NCBI RefSeq assembly: GCF_021290385.1
Contig: NZ_CP089928.1
Coordinates: 3,304,001-3,368,000 of the forward strand
Direction of reading: 5' to 3'
Length of the DNA: 64,000 nt
DNA from: Microbulbifer sp. YPW16
GTDB taxonomy: Bacteria > Pseudomonadota > Gammaproteobacteria > Pseudomonadales > Cellvibrionaceae
This document shows positions 54,655 to 63,659 of this stretch, one piece after another; the first letter of the stretch is position 1, and every line of letters starts with the position of its first letter. The notes below the pieces were generated by a model. That model was given only the letters and a program-made list of their open reading frames with translations, searched no databases and was not told the origin of the DNA. A program made the position numbers and the translations under genes.

Positions 54655-54888
54655 ATGGATACTTCGACTCATCACAACCTCAATGACCTGTTCGCACAGT
54701 TGGGACTCGCGTCCGAGGATGCGGCTATCGATGAATTCCTGGCGCGCCATCATCTTTCCGGGGATGAAAAACTCGCCAGGGCGCCGTTCTGGTCTGACAA
54801 CCAGCGCCGTTTCCTGGAGCAGGCGATTGAGGACGATTCCGACTGGTGTGAAGTGGTGGACGAGCTGGATACGCTGCTGCGTCACTGA
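54655..54888 (+). CDS. DUF2789 family protein
   Basis: A 77-residue acidic cytoplasmic protein (MDTSTHHNLNDLFAQLGLAS) matching the small uncharacterised DUF2789 family, with FWSDNQRRFLEQAIEDDSDWCEVVDELD. GGAG at 54644 supports the ATG; the frame extends upstream to 54580. Function unknown. Confidence 0.8.
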   Translation: MDTSTHHNLNDLFAQLGLASEDAAIDEFLARHHLSGDEKLARAPFWSDNQRRFLEQAIEDDSDWCEVVDELDTLLRH

Positions 54889-55048
54889 CGAAGAAAGGCC
54901 CGGGCATGATTCAGTGGCATCCGCTGGGCCTGCCGCCCCTGCCCGGGCGACGCATTGCCGGCCAGTAATGTCGCCGGGCAGCACGCCCGTGATTCACTCT
55001 TTTCCGCAACCGTTGTTGCCGTGAATTTTTCAGGCACGGGCATAGACC

Positions 55049-56365
55049 TCAGAACGCGATCCTGAATCGCAGGCCCATTGTCCACAGGCTGTCTTCAGCC
55101 GGGTTCAGGGAGGGATCGAAAATTACCTGGGCATTGGGCGTGATCGCAAACTGAGGTGTCACATGATAACGGTAAAAAACCTCGGCAGTGGTCTGGCTGT
55201 CGAGGAATTCATTGTCAGGGCGCGCCCAGCCCACACCGATGCCGAACAGGTCTGAATATTCGGCACAGGGCCGCCAGCCCACGCCGGCGGTCAGGTTGCG
55301 ATCGACAAACCAGCCGTTTGACCAGCCACCGCGCAGAAATGGCATCAGGTTCCCATTAATCAGCATGTTCCAGTTGAACGCCATTCCATAGGCGCGGGGG
55401 CTGCCGTCCTCCAGGGAATTGCGGTACCAGAAGTCAATGCTGAGGTTGTCGGTATCCATGGGCCCGCGGGCCTGGATAGGGGTGCCGCTACCGGCCAGTG
55501 CACTGCGGCCGACCTGGATATGGTAAAAGCGCTCATTCTCACTGAAGAAATCATCGGCGGTAAAACCGGTGTCATCACTGCGGGCTGTGTAAACCCCGCC
55601 CAGGAAGTACAGGTTGTCATAGCCATAGGGGTAGGCGGCGGCAACCGCACCGAACCCCCGCAAAGGCGATGCAATAGTGGGGCTGGTAGAAAACGTCTGG
55701 CTGAGGAACTGCCGGTTGTCATCAAAGAACGGGTAGGCATTGATGTAGTTCGGTGCAAACACCTTTCCAACAGTCCACTGGAAACGGTTGTCGGCGAGGT
55801 CCTGGCGCAGGTATGCCTGGGTAATGCCCAGGTCGAATTCGCCCCAGGTGGCGGCGGTGGGGACAATCGAACCGGCGGCAATACCCGCCTGCAACGGCGG
55901 CAGTTCCGTTTCCAGGGGGCGTCGGTCCTCGATGGCCATATCGAATTCCAGTGAATTCGGCTGGCCCCGGTTGGCCAGCTCCAGGCCCAGGTTCAGGGTG
56001 AATTTCTGGCCGACGGAGTTCTCTTCATCAACCAGGCTGTCCGAGTAGCGCTGCCCCAGAACCTGGTAGGAGCCGCCAATGGAAAACCCGTATTCCTCGC
56101 GCCAGCGTTCCTTGCGCTGCAGCCAGTTCTGCAGGCCGCTGGGAAAGCGAAAACGCCCGCCCCTGGGGCGATCGATCTCCTCCAGGTCACCGCCGGCTGA
56201 CAGGGTCCCGTCGAGGAGATCTGGCACCTCCTCTGTATAGGTACCGGTGGTGCTGTCCTGGTAATAGCCGGTGTCGGGACCTGGCGGCGGGGGAGTGCCC
56301 TGGGCACTGGCAAAGGCCGGCAGCAGCCATATCCACAAGGCAATTCGGCGGGCCGGAGCAGGCAC
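55049..56365 (-). CDS. OprB-like carbohydrate-selective porin
   Basis: A 438-residue outer-membrane porin. After a signal peptide (IALWIWLLPAFASAQG) and a Pro/Asp-rich stretch, it carries an OprB barrel with NSLEFDMAIEDRRP, GITQAYLRQ, WTVGKVFAPNYINAYPFFDD and a C-terminal FRIAF end. The frame runs back to 56581 inside the upstream gene. The GTG at 56365, two bases past that gene's stop and with AGGAG before it, is the likely start. The near-contiguity argues for one operon with the Tat protein. Confidence 0.85.
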   Translation of the reverse strand: MPAPARRIALWIWLLPAFASAQGTPPPPGPDTGYYQDSTTGTYTEEVPDLLDGTLSAGGDLEEIDRPRGGRFRFPSGLQNWLQRKERWREEYGFSIGGSYQVLGQRYSDSLVDEENSVGQKFTLNLGLELANRGQPNSLEFDMAIEDRRPLETELPPLQAGIAAGSIVPTAATWGEFDLGITQAYLRQDLADNRFQWTVGKVFAPNYINAYPFFDDNRQFLSQTFSTSPTIASPLRGFGAVAAAYPYGYDNLYFLGGVYTARSDDTGFTADDFFSENERFYHIQVGRSALAGSGTPIQARGPMDTDNLSIDFWYRNSLEDGSPRAYGMAFNWNMLINGNLMPFLRGGWSNGWFVDRNLTAGVGWRPCAEYSDLFGIGVGWARPDNEFLDSQTTAEVFYRYHVTPQFAITPNAQVIFDPSLNPAEDSLWTMGLRFRIAF

Positions 56366-56367
56366 TG

Positions 56368-57981
56368 TCACTCCTGCCACCGGGGCAGGTCGCTGCCGCG
56401 GACGCTCACCAGCGGCTCGCGCCACCGCCCCGGTGTTTTTGAAAACTTCACCTGCGGCGCGAGCCGGTATACCTCGCCGTAAGACGAGGCAGCGGTTAAC
56501 GTTTCCGGTGCCTGCATACGGTGCTCCGGCGCGCTGGCATCGAATTCCTTGTCCGGGAACATGCCCAGGCTCTGGTACCACATGGCGGCCCGGGACAGAC
56601 TGACGCGCACGTGGTAACTGCCACCGGATTCGGCGCGGCGTCGCAGCGCTTCGGTGACACCGGCGGCGCCCAGGTAGCCCGCGATATAATCGTTCAGCAC
56701 CAGGGTAGGGGGGAACTGTGGCGCTTTCCCGCCCCCTTCGGCCATGGTGTAGCCGGTGACGGTCACCGCCTCCATGTCGAAAGCGGCCCTATCTTTCCAG
56801 GGGCCGTCCCAGCTGTACCCGCGCAGCGACAGGTAGATGATGCCCGGGCGCTTCTCCGCCACTTTCTCGACGCTGAAACCCAGGTTGGCGATGGAGCGCC
56901 CGCGGAATCCCTCGATAAAGACATCGGCACCGGGGACCAGCCCCGTCAAGGTTGCGTTCTGTTCCCGGTTCCGCAGGTCGAGCCAGGCAGAGCGCATGCC
57001 GACGTTAACGTCGGTAATCAGTATTTCATGCTCGAAAGATTGATCGCGGGCAATATGCAATACCTCTGCCCCCTGTTCGGCCAGTGTGCGGGCGGCACAG
57101 GTCCCCGCGATCACGTGGGTGAGAGACAGGCAGCGGACGCCGGAGAGGGGTTGTGCCGGGTTTTCACGGAAAGGTTCCGGTTCCGATTCACCGACCTTAA
57201 CAATTTCGATCAGAGGCCGCCCGGCCAGGTATTTGCCCTCGGGATGCGCAAGCCACTCCCCGGTAGTGCGGTGCATTGCACCTACCGCGCCGCCGTCTGC
57301 CAGGGCCTGCTCCAGCTCCTCCCCGTCGCGCCGCTTTACAGCCCCGGCAATAGACTTCCGGTTTGGTTCTGCCCCGAGCAGATTGAGGGCGCGATGGTAG
57401 AGGTGCGGGTAGACGCCGGTGATATTCATAAAGCGACCGTCTCGGGTCTCGAACGGCACAAATGACATCGGGTTGCCGGGGCCAAGAGGCGCCTGGTACC
57501 AGAGCCCGTTCACGGTCGGCACGAAGGAAAAACCATTGGCAACTGGGTCATCGGCAGCCAGGTCACCATTCTTCTGGCGCTGGCGCATCACCAGCGTCAT
57601 GATGGGGTTGATGTTGTAGATGGATTCCCGCAGGTCCACTTTCAGGTCCTGGCCCTCACCGGTGCGTTGTTTCCAGATGGCTGCGGCCCCCACTGCCGCG
57701 GCCATGGCCGGCAGGGCCATACAGGTGCCGATACGGAAATGGCTGCGCAGAATCGGGTCGCGGCCGGTAAAGGTCACCTCGCCGCCGCCGTCAGCAGGAC
57801 TGCGACCCAGTTCCTGCATAAAGCGGGAGAATGCCTCGTCGATATCAAATGGGGAGCTGCCCGGGCCCTGGGCTCTCCTGATGGATGCGGCCAGGCCCTG
57901 TTCCGGGAACATGCTGCCGAGTGCCGGGAAGAGTAGGGCGGCGCCACCGGTGCGAAGAAAGTCCCTGCGACTGACAGGCAT
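56368..57981 (-). CDS. CaiB/BaiF (class III) CoA-transferase-like protein with Tat signal
   Basis: A 537-residue protein with a twin-arginine signal (SRRDFLRTGGAALLFPALGSMF) followed by sequence resembling class III CoA transferases. The N-terminal half has ALPAMAAAVGAAAIWKQRTGEGQDLKVD. The C-terminal half begins PLSGVRCLSLTHVIAGTCAARTLAEQGAEVLHI and keeps LNDYIAGYLGAAG (Asp431), where the family places its catalytic Asp. Such enzymes are normally cytoplasmic because CoA is. A Tat-exported copy next to a porin is unusual. The ATG at 57981 follows GGAAGG. Confidence 0.85.
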   Translation of the reverse strand: MPVSRRDFLRTGGAALLFPALGSMFPEQGLAASIRRAQGPGSSPFDIDEAFSRFMQELGRSPADGGGEVTFTGRDPILRSHFRIGTCMALPAMAAAVGAAAIWKQRTGEGQDLKVDLRESIYNINPIMTLVMRQRQKNGDLAADDPVANGFSFVPTVNGLWYQAPLGPGNPMSFVPFETRDGRFMNITGVYPHLYHRALNLLGAEPNRKSIAGAVKRRDGEELEQALADGGAVGAMHRTTGEWLAHPEGKYLAGRPLIEIVKVGESEPEPFRENPAQPLSGVRCLSLTHVIAGTCAARTLAEQGAEVLHIARDQSFEHEILITDVNVGMRSAWLDLRNREQNATLTGLVPGADVFIEGFRGRSIANLGFSVEKVAEKRPGIIYLSLRGYSWDGPWKDRAAFDMEAVTVTGYTMAEGGGKAPQFPPTLVLNDYIAGYLGAAGVTEALRRRAESGGSYHVRVSLSRAAMWYQSLGMFPDKEFDASAPEHRMQAPETLTAASSYGEVYRLAPQVKFSKTPGRWREPLVSVRGSDLPRWQE

Positions 57982-58105
57982 GACAACCCTTCCTCTAGAA
58001 TTATGAAGCATCGGGCCGAGCGGCCTTCAGGCTAAAATCTGGCACAAACATTCCGGTTTTCCTGAACCCCAGCGTGATTATGTCGCCCTAAGTTCCACGT
58101 CATGA

Positions 58106-59422
58106 ATGGATTCGGATTTGCAAAGTTCCGCGCGCCAACATTATTCCGAAGTTGGACGGCTGGTAACGGTGGGCGTAACCGGCCAGCTGGTGATTTTCGC
58201 GCTGTCCGTTGCGATGGCACGCAACCTGTCTGTCGCGGACTTCGAAGCCTATGTGGTGGCGGCGGCCCTGTTCCTGTTGATGGTGGCCATTGCCGCGCAG
58301 GGGCTGGACAAGTATGCATTGCGATTGCTGCCCGGTAAGTTCGATCGGGGTGACTGGCAGCTGGCGGCGGATTACGTTGTCTTTGCGCTTAGGCGGGTTC
58401 TCGTCGGTGCGCTGGTGGTGGGCCTCGCCGGGGCGCTCTGGGCGCGGTATGTGCGCGAATTCCCGCCGGGCACCCTGTATGCGGTTTACCTGGCCTGCGC
58501 GGGGGTGCCGCTGGGGGTGCTGGTCTGTTTCCTGGGCGCGGTACTGAGCGCCACCGGCGATTGTGCGCGGGCGGCCTTCCTGACCCTGCTCTTGCCCCCG
58601 GCGGTGGCGCTGCTGGCCCTCGGCGGTGCAATTTTGCTCCGGCTGCCCCTGAGCGGCGCGGTGGGCATTGCCTGCTGGGGCGTGGGATGGCTGGTGGCAC
58701 TGCTGGCTGTGGTGGCCCGGGTGCAGCGTGCCTGGTCCGGGCCGCGCCGGGCCCTGGCCCGGGGTGTGCCGCGGCCCGGGTGGCGCGCTGCGGCCATGCC
58801 CTTCTGGCTCTATCGCCTGGCCATGGGGGCGGTGGCGCATATGGCGGTGATACTGCTGGACTGGCTGCAGCCCTCTGCCGCGGCAACGGGGGCATACGCC
58901 GCGGCCATGTCGATGGCCGGCGTGGCGGCGGTGCTGGCAGTGGCCACCAACCGGGTTTACGCGCGGGAACTCTCAGTCCTGATGGAGCGGGGCGATTACA
59001 CCGGGGTCGACCGCTGCCGGCGCCAGCGGCTGCTGTGGCTGGTGCCGGTGCTGGTGGTATTCCTGCTGGGCGCCTTCCTGTTTACCGATGACCTGTTGCG
59101 CCTGTTCCGCCCGCAGTTCGTGGAGGAGGGAAGGGCCGCCTTCCGCCTGCTGGCGCTGAGTACTGCCGCCACGGTCTGGCTGGGGGTGGCCCCGACCTAC
59201 CTCAAGTACCAGCGCCACCACCGCATTACCTTCGCGGCCCTCACTGCCTGTGCGGTAATCCAGTTGCTGTTGCTGGTGATACTGGTCCCGGGGCTGGAGG
59301 CCAGCGGTGCCGCTATCGCCTATATGGTTTCGATGATGGGCATGTACGGCTTTCTCGCCCTGTATGCCCTGCGCCAGCTGCGCGCCAGGCGGCACCAGGA
59401 GCAGCCCCCGCAATCCGGGTGA
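58106..59422 (+). CDS. MOP-family polysaccharide flippase-like membrane protein
   Basis: A 438-residue protein with about 12 membrane helices (for example LVTVGVTGQLVIFALSVAMARNL at the start and ASGAAIAYMVSMMGMYGFLALYAL at the end), as in O-antigen or exopolysaccharide flippases. Between helices lies an Arg-rich loop. It precedes the LpxL-like gene but no glycosyltransferases are adjacent, so the lipid-linked cargo is unknown. Confidence 0.82.
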   Translation: MDSDLQSSARQHYSEVGRLVTVGVTGQLVIFALSVAMARNLSVADFEAYVVAAALFLLMVAIAAQGLDKYALRLLPGKFDRGDWQLAADYVVFALRRVLVGALVVGLAGALWARYVREFPPGTLYAVYLACAGVPLGVLVCFLGAVLSATGDCARAAFLTLLLPPAVALLALGGAILLRLPLSGAVGIACWGVGWLVALLAVVARVQRAWSGPRRALARGVPRPGWRAAAMPFWLYRLAMGAVAHMAVILLDWLQPSAAATGAYAAAMSMAGVAAVLAVATNRVYARELSVLMERGDYTGVDRCRRQRLLWLVPVLVVFLLGAFLFTDDLLRLFRPQFVEEGRAAFRLLALSTAATVWLGVAPTYLKYQRHHRITFAALTACAVIQLLLLVILVPGLEASGAAIAYMVSMMGMYGFLALYALRQLRARRHQEQPPQSG

Positions 59423-59463
59423 ATTCCCGGCACCCGGCGGCGCAACAGTCGCCGGTTATCCGC

Positions 59464-59469
59464 TATAAT
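59464..59469 (+). promoter_or_regulatory. -10 element upstream of lpxL-like gene
   Basis: A consensus TATAAT lies 44 nt before the lpxL-like start codon; the -35 region (near 59441) is weak. Confidence 0.4.
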
Positions 59470-59512
59470 GCGCCGCTTTCTACCACCTGGCGGCGAGTAC
59501 ACTCCCTGACCC

Positions 59513-60478
59513 ATGGAAAAACCGCATTTTCGCGCGGCCCTGTTGCACCCGCGTTACTGGCCTACCTGGCTGCTGTTCGGACTCTGGTTCCTGGTGGCGC
59601 AGCTGCCCTATCGCTGGCAGCTGGCCTGCGGCCGCGTGCTGGGCCGCGCGATGCTGCGACTCGCGCCCAGCCGGCGCCTGATTGCCGAGCGCAACCTGGC
59701 ATTGTGTTTCCCGGAATTGTCGGCTGAAGAACGGGCTTCCCTGCTGAGGCGCAACTTTGAGTCCAACGGTATCGCGCTGATGGAAACCGGCATGGCCTGG
59801 TTCCGCAGCAGCGACTGGCTGCGCCGGCGTTTTACCATCGAGGGGCTGGAGCACCTGCAGGGACCCGCGCAGCGGGGGCAGGGTGTGGTGATGCTGGCCA
59901 TGCACTTCACCACCCTGGAGATCGGTGCCCAGTTCATGTCCCTGTGCCACCCGGTGGATGGCATGTACCGGCCGCACAAGAACCCGGTGTACGACTATAT
60001 GCAGCGCAAGGGGCGCGAGCGCCATGGTGCGGATTCCGAGGTGTTCCAGCGCAAGGATGTGCGCGGCATGCTGCGGGCACTGAAGCGCGGAAGGGCAGTC
60101 TGGTATGCACCGGACCAGGATTACGGCATCAAGCAGGGCGTGTTTGCCCCGCTGTTCGGCCAGCCGGCCGCCACCGTCACGGGCACTTCGCGCTTTGCGC
60201 GGGTGGGACGGGCCCAGGTAGTGCCCTATATTGTCCGGCGGCTGGATAATGGCGCCGGCTACGCGGTCAAAGTGTATCCGCCGATTGCAGAAATCCCCTC
60301 CGGCGACGAACTGCGGGACGCGACACTGGTCAATCAGTTCGTGGAAGCGCGCATGCGCGAGCTGCCGGAGCAGTACATGTGGGTACACCGGCGGTTCAAG
60401 ACACGCCCGCCGGGAGAGCCCGGCATCTATGACGGGGTTCGCAGGCGCAAGAAGAAGCGGCGCCGCGAGCGCCGTTAA
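59513..60478 (+). CDS. Lipid A biosynthesis acyltransferase (LpxL/HtrB family)
   Basis: This transfers a secondary acyl chain onto Kdo-lipid A at the inner membrane. The 321-residue protein has an N-terminal membrane helix (LLFGLWFLVAQLPYRW), the catalytic H-x4-E (HFTTLE, His131), MYRPHKNPVYDYM and the later WYAPDQDYG. The C-terminus is strongly basic (RRRKKKRRRERR). LpxL versus LpxM-type specificity cannot be decided. Confidence 0.92.
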   Translation: MEKPHFRAALLHPRYWPTWLLFGLWFLVAQLPYRWQLACGRVLGRAMLRLAPSRRLIAERNLALCFPELSAEERASLLRRNFESNGIALMETGMAWFRSSDWLRRRFTIEGLEHLQGPAQRGQGVVMLAMHFTTLEIGAQFMSLCHPVDGMYRPHKNPVYDYMQRKGRERHGADSEVFQRKDVRGMLRALKRGRAVWYAPDQDYGIKQGVFAPLFGQPAATVTGTSRFARVGRAQVVPYIVRRLDNGAGYAVKVYPPIAEIPSGDELRDATLVNQFVEARMRELPEQYMWVHRRFKTRPPGEPGIYDGVRRRKKKRRRERR

Positions 60479-60584
60479 TCCCCGGTCGCCCGGCTCTGGC
60501 ATCCGCCGGGCGCCATCAGTAACATACCGGTTTCTTTGCGGTGCCCTTCCCGCGCGCAAACGGGGCAGAATTTAAGGAGTTAGG

Positions 60585-61460
60585 ATGTTTTCCGGCAGTA
60601 TGGTGGCCCTGGCCACCCCGATGTATGCAGACGGTGGCCTGGACTGGGACAGTCTGCACAACCTGGTGGAGTGGCATATAGAGCAGGGCACCCGCGCGAT
60701 CGTCGCTGTGGGCACCACCGGTGAGTCAGCCACCCTGAGTGTCAATGAGCACCTGGAGGTCATCCGCCGCGTGGTGGACCAGGTGGCGGGCCGTATTCCG
60801 GTGATTGCCGGTACTGGCGCCAATTCGGTGACCGAGGCCATTGAGCTGACCGAGAATGCCGCCAAGTGCGGTGCCGATGCCTGCCTGCTGGTGACCCCTT
60901 ACTACAACAAGCCCACCCAGGAGGGCCTGGTCCTGCATTACAAGGCCATTGCCAAGGCCGTGGCGATTCCACAGATTCTCTACAATGTGCCGGGCCGTAC
61001 GGCGGTGGATATGAAGCCGGAAACCGTGCGCCGGCTGGCCTCGATCAGTAATATCGTGGGTATCAAGGAGGCCACGGGCGACATCGACCGCGCCCGCGAG
61101 CTGCTGGAGATACTGCCGGAGGATTTCGCCATCTATTCCGGGGACGATGCCACGGCGCTCGACCTGATGCTGGCTGGCGGTCATGGCAATGTGAGTGTGA
61201 CTGCGAACGTGGCCCCGGCCGCGGTGTCCCAGGTGTGCGAGGCGGCACTGCAGGGCGATGCCGAGAAGGCCCGAGCCATCGACCAGCGCATCCAGGTGCT
61301 GCACAAGGCGCTGTTCCTGGAGTCGAACCCGATCCCGGTGAAATGGGCCCTGCGGGAAATGGGGCGGATCGACAGCGGCATTCGCCTGCCCCTGACGCCG
61401 CTCTCACCGGAACACCACGCCGCTGTGCGCGAGGCCCTGCGCAGTGCCGGGGTACTCTGA
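60585..61460 (+). CDS. dapA: 4-hydroxy-tetrahydrodipicolinate synthase DapA
   Basis: The first committed step of lysine and diaminopimelate synthesis, condensing pyruvate and aspartate semialdehyde. The 291-residue product has the Schiff-base Lys161 (GIKEATGDI), Tyr133 (ILYNVPGRT), and GTTGESATL near 43-51. TAAGGAG precedes the ATG. It heads the dapA-bamC-MBL gene string. Confidence 0.97.
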   Translation: MFSGSMVALATPMYADGGLDWDSLHNLVEWHIEQGTRAIVAVGTTGESATLSVNEHLEVIRRVVDQVAGRIPVIAGTGANSVTEAIELTENAAKCGADACLLVTPYYNKPTQEGLVLHYKAIAKAVAIPQILYNVPGRTAVDMKPETVRRLASISNIVGIKEATGDIDRARELLEILPEDFAIYSGDDATALDLMLAGGHGNVSVTANVAPAAVSQVCEAALQGDAEKARAIDQRIQVLHKALFLESNPIPVKWALREMGRIDSGIRLPLTPLSPEHHAAVREALRSAGVL

Positions 61461-61533
61461 GCCTGGGGCCCGGACAATCTCCGGTGGCCACCGGGCGGCC
61501 GGCGTAACAAGCTTTAATGCATAGGAACCAATA

Positions 61534-62703
61534 ATGACAAGACTGACTGCCGGAGCTGCGCTGTGTATCGCCAGCGTGGCGCTTTCGGGTTGCGGGATTT
61601 TCGGCGACGACGGTTACTTCCGCGATCGCAGCGATGACTATCAGATGGCTGACAGCCTGCCGCCCCTGCGCATGCCCGAGGGTGTGGCGCCGAAGCAGCA
61701 GGAGGAACTGTACGAGGTTCCGCAGATCAGCAGCAGTGATGTGGAGGTGGACGAGTTCGAGGTGCCACGACCGCAGGCGCTGTCGGTCAATGTCGGCCTG
61801 GACCGGGTCAAGATCCAGAAACTGGGTAGCCGGCGCTGGGTCCTGGTGTCCCAGCCCCCGGAAGAGGTCTGGCCCCAACTGCACTACTTCTTGCGTACTT
61901 CTGGCCTGCAGCTGGCCAGTTCCGATGCCAACGCCGGGATCATGGAGACCACCTGGCTCAGTTTCCGCGAAAGCCCGGAAACCAAGGACAAGTACCGCCT
62001 GCGGGTGGAATCCGGTGTGCAGCCGGATACCACTGAGATCCATGTACGGCATTACTCCCTGCCCAGGGATGACCCGCGCAACGAAATTGCCTGGCCGGAG
62101 CAGTCCACCAGCCCCGAGCGCGAGGGCTGGATGATCGACGAGATGTCCACGGCTCTCGCCGCAGAGGCTTCCGGTGCCGCGGCATCGCTGGTGGCACAGG
62201 CCATCGGTGGCGGCAGCGTCAAGGTACAGCTGCGCGAGCCGGCCCGACGCGATCCCTTCCTGTCCCTGGACCTGTCGATGGACCGGGCCTGGGCCACTGT
62301 CGCCCATGCCCTGAACTCCGGTGCTTACCGCCTGCATCTCGAAGATGAGGATCGCCGGATTTTCTATGTGACTTTCGATCAGGATCGCGAGCTCACTGAG
62401 GAGGAAGACGGCGGCTGGTTCTCCTGGGGCTCTTCCGACGACGAGGACAAGCTTGCGCAGTCAGCGTCCAAGGTCACCCTGCCGCAGGTGCTGGGCAATG
62501 TAGACCCGACCACTGACCCGGCCCTGTTCGGCGGAATGTCTGGCCTGGGCGGCGCCACCGGTGCGGATATTCCGGGCTATATCGTCGTCGTGCGCAGCAC
62601 GCCGGATGCGGTGGAAGTGCGGGTACGGGACACCAGTGGCAAGCCCCTCAAGCGTGGGCGGGCGTCTGACCTGTTGATGGCAATTCGCCAGAACCTGATT
62701 TAG
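61534..62703 (+). CDS. bamC: Outer membrane assembly lipoprotein BamC
   Basis: A BAM complex lipoprotein. The 389-residue precursor has lipobox LSGC (Cys about 20) and an unstructured N-terminal segment with DDYQMADSLPPLRMPEG, which in other species binds BamD. Two helix-grip domains follow. It lies after dapA, the usual arrangement (NlpB). Confidence 0.94.
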   Translation: MTRLTAGAALCIASVALSGCGIFGDDGYFRDRSDDYQMADSLPPLRMPEGVAPKQQEELYEVPQISSSDVEVDEFEVPRPQALSVNVGLDRVKIQKLGSRRWVLVSQPPEEVWPQLHYFLRTSGLQLASSDANAGIMETTWLSFRESPETKDKYRLRVESGVQPDTTEIHVRHYSLPRDDPRNEIAWPEQSTSPEREGWMIDEMSTALAAEASGAAASLVAQAIGGGSVKVQLREPARRDPFLSLDLSMDRAWATVAHALNSGAYRLHLEDEDRRIFYVTFDQDRELTEEEDGGWFSWGSSDDEDKLAQSASKVTLPQVLGNVDPTTDPALFGGMSGLGGATGADIPGYIVVVRSTPDAVEVRVRDTSGKPLKRGRASDLLMAIRQNLI

Positions 62704-62713
62704 GGCCCGGCTT

Positions 62714-63493
62714 ATGTCAGCCGGTCCGTCTCTTCGTTTTGCCTCCCTGGGGAGCGGCAGCAAGGGCAACGGCACGCTGGTCGCCAGTGGCGACCACTGC
62801 CTGTTGGTGGACTGTGGTTTTACCATCAAGGAAACCGAGCGACGCATGGCGCGGCTCGGCATGTCCCCGGCAGACCTGTCGGCGATTCTCGTCACCCATG
62901 AGCACAGCGACCACCTCTCCGGGGTGGCACCGCTGGCCCGTAAATACAAGCTCCCCGTCTACCTGACGCCGGGCACCCTGCGGGCCAGGGATATTGGCAA
63001 GCTGCCACAGGTGCACCTGATAGAGGGGCACAAGCCATTCGCGGTGGCCGATATCCAGGTCACCCCGGTGGCTGTGCCACACGATGCCCGGGAGGCGGCA
63101 CAGTTCGTGTTCCGCCGCGACGGCCGCAGCCTGGGCCTGCTTACCGACCTGGGCACCGTCACCCCGCATGTCGAGGAGCACTACAGTGGCTGCGATGCCC
63201 TGGTGCTGGAAGCCAACCACGACCCCCTGATGCTGGCCCAGGGTCCCTATCCGCCCTCGCTGAAGCGGCGTGTCGGCGGAGCCTACGGCCACCTCAGCAA
63301 CCAGCAGGCGGCCGGGTTCCTGCAGCGCGTCGGCCACGAGCAACTACAGCACCTGGTGGTGGCCCATATCAGTGAAAAGAACAATACCGTCGAGCTGGCG
63401 CGGACTGCGCTGTCGGGGCCCGCGGAGCAGGTCGACAACTGTATTTTCGCCTGCCAGCAACAGGGCTTCGACTGGCTGGAAATCAACCGCTAG
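62714..63493 (+). CDS. MBL-fold metal-dependent hydrolase (YycJ-like)
   Basis: A 259-residue metallo-beta-lactamase-fold protein with the metal motif THEHSDHLSG (His62, His64, Asp66, His67) and the start RFASLGSGSKGNGTLV, as in the YycJ/PhnP-type hydrolases. It begins 11 nt after bamC, matching the gene order of pseudomonads, and is cytoplasmic. Substrate not known. Confidence 0.93.
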   Translation: MSAGPSLRFASLGSGSKGNGTLVASGDHCLLVDCGFTIKETERRMARLGMSPADLSAILVTHEHSDHLSGVAPLARKYKLPVYLTPGTLRARDIGKLPQVHLIEGHKPFAVADIQVTPVAVPHDAREAAQFVFRRDGRSLGLLTDLGTVTPHVEEHYSGCDALVLEANHDPLMLAQGPYPPSLKRRVGGAYGHLSNQQAAGFLQRVGHEQLQHLVVAHISEKNNTVELARTALSGPAEQVDNCIFACQQQGFDWLEINR

Positions 63494-63532
63494 GTACCTG
63501 GTTGCCGTTTCTGGTAACCACGACCGGTGGCT

Positions 63533-63557
63533 GTAGGGGCGAACCTGGTGCTCGCCC
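63533..63557. repeat. REP-like palindrome upstream of the TauE/SafE gene
   Basis: GTAGGGGCGAACCTGGTGCTCGCCC, a near-perfect copy of the unit at 50242 with changes in the loop and one mismatch in the stem. Confidence 0.65.
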
Positions 63558-63659
63558 GCATTGCCTGGATCCAGGCACCCGGGCAAGTCTATTATTCGCT
63601 CGCCGTGACTGGCTGCTGCCGCCAGCCGGGGGACAAGGAATTCAAGGGGGAGAGCAGTA

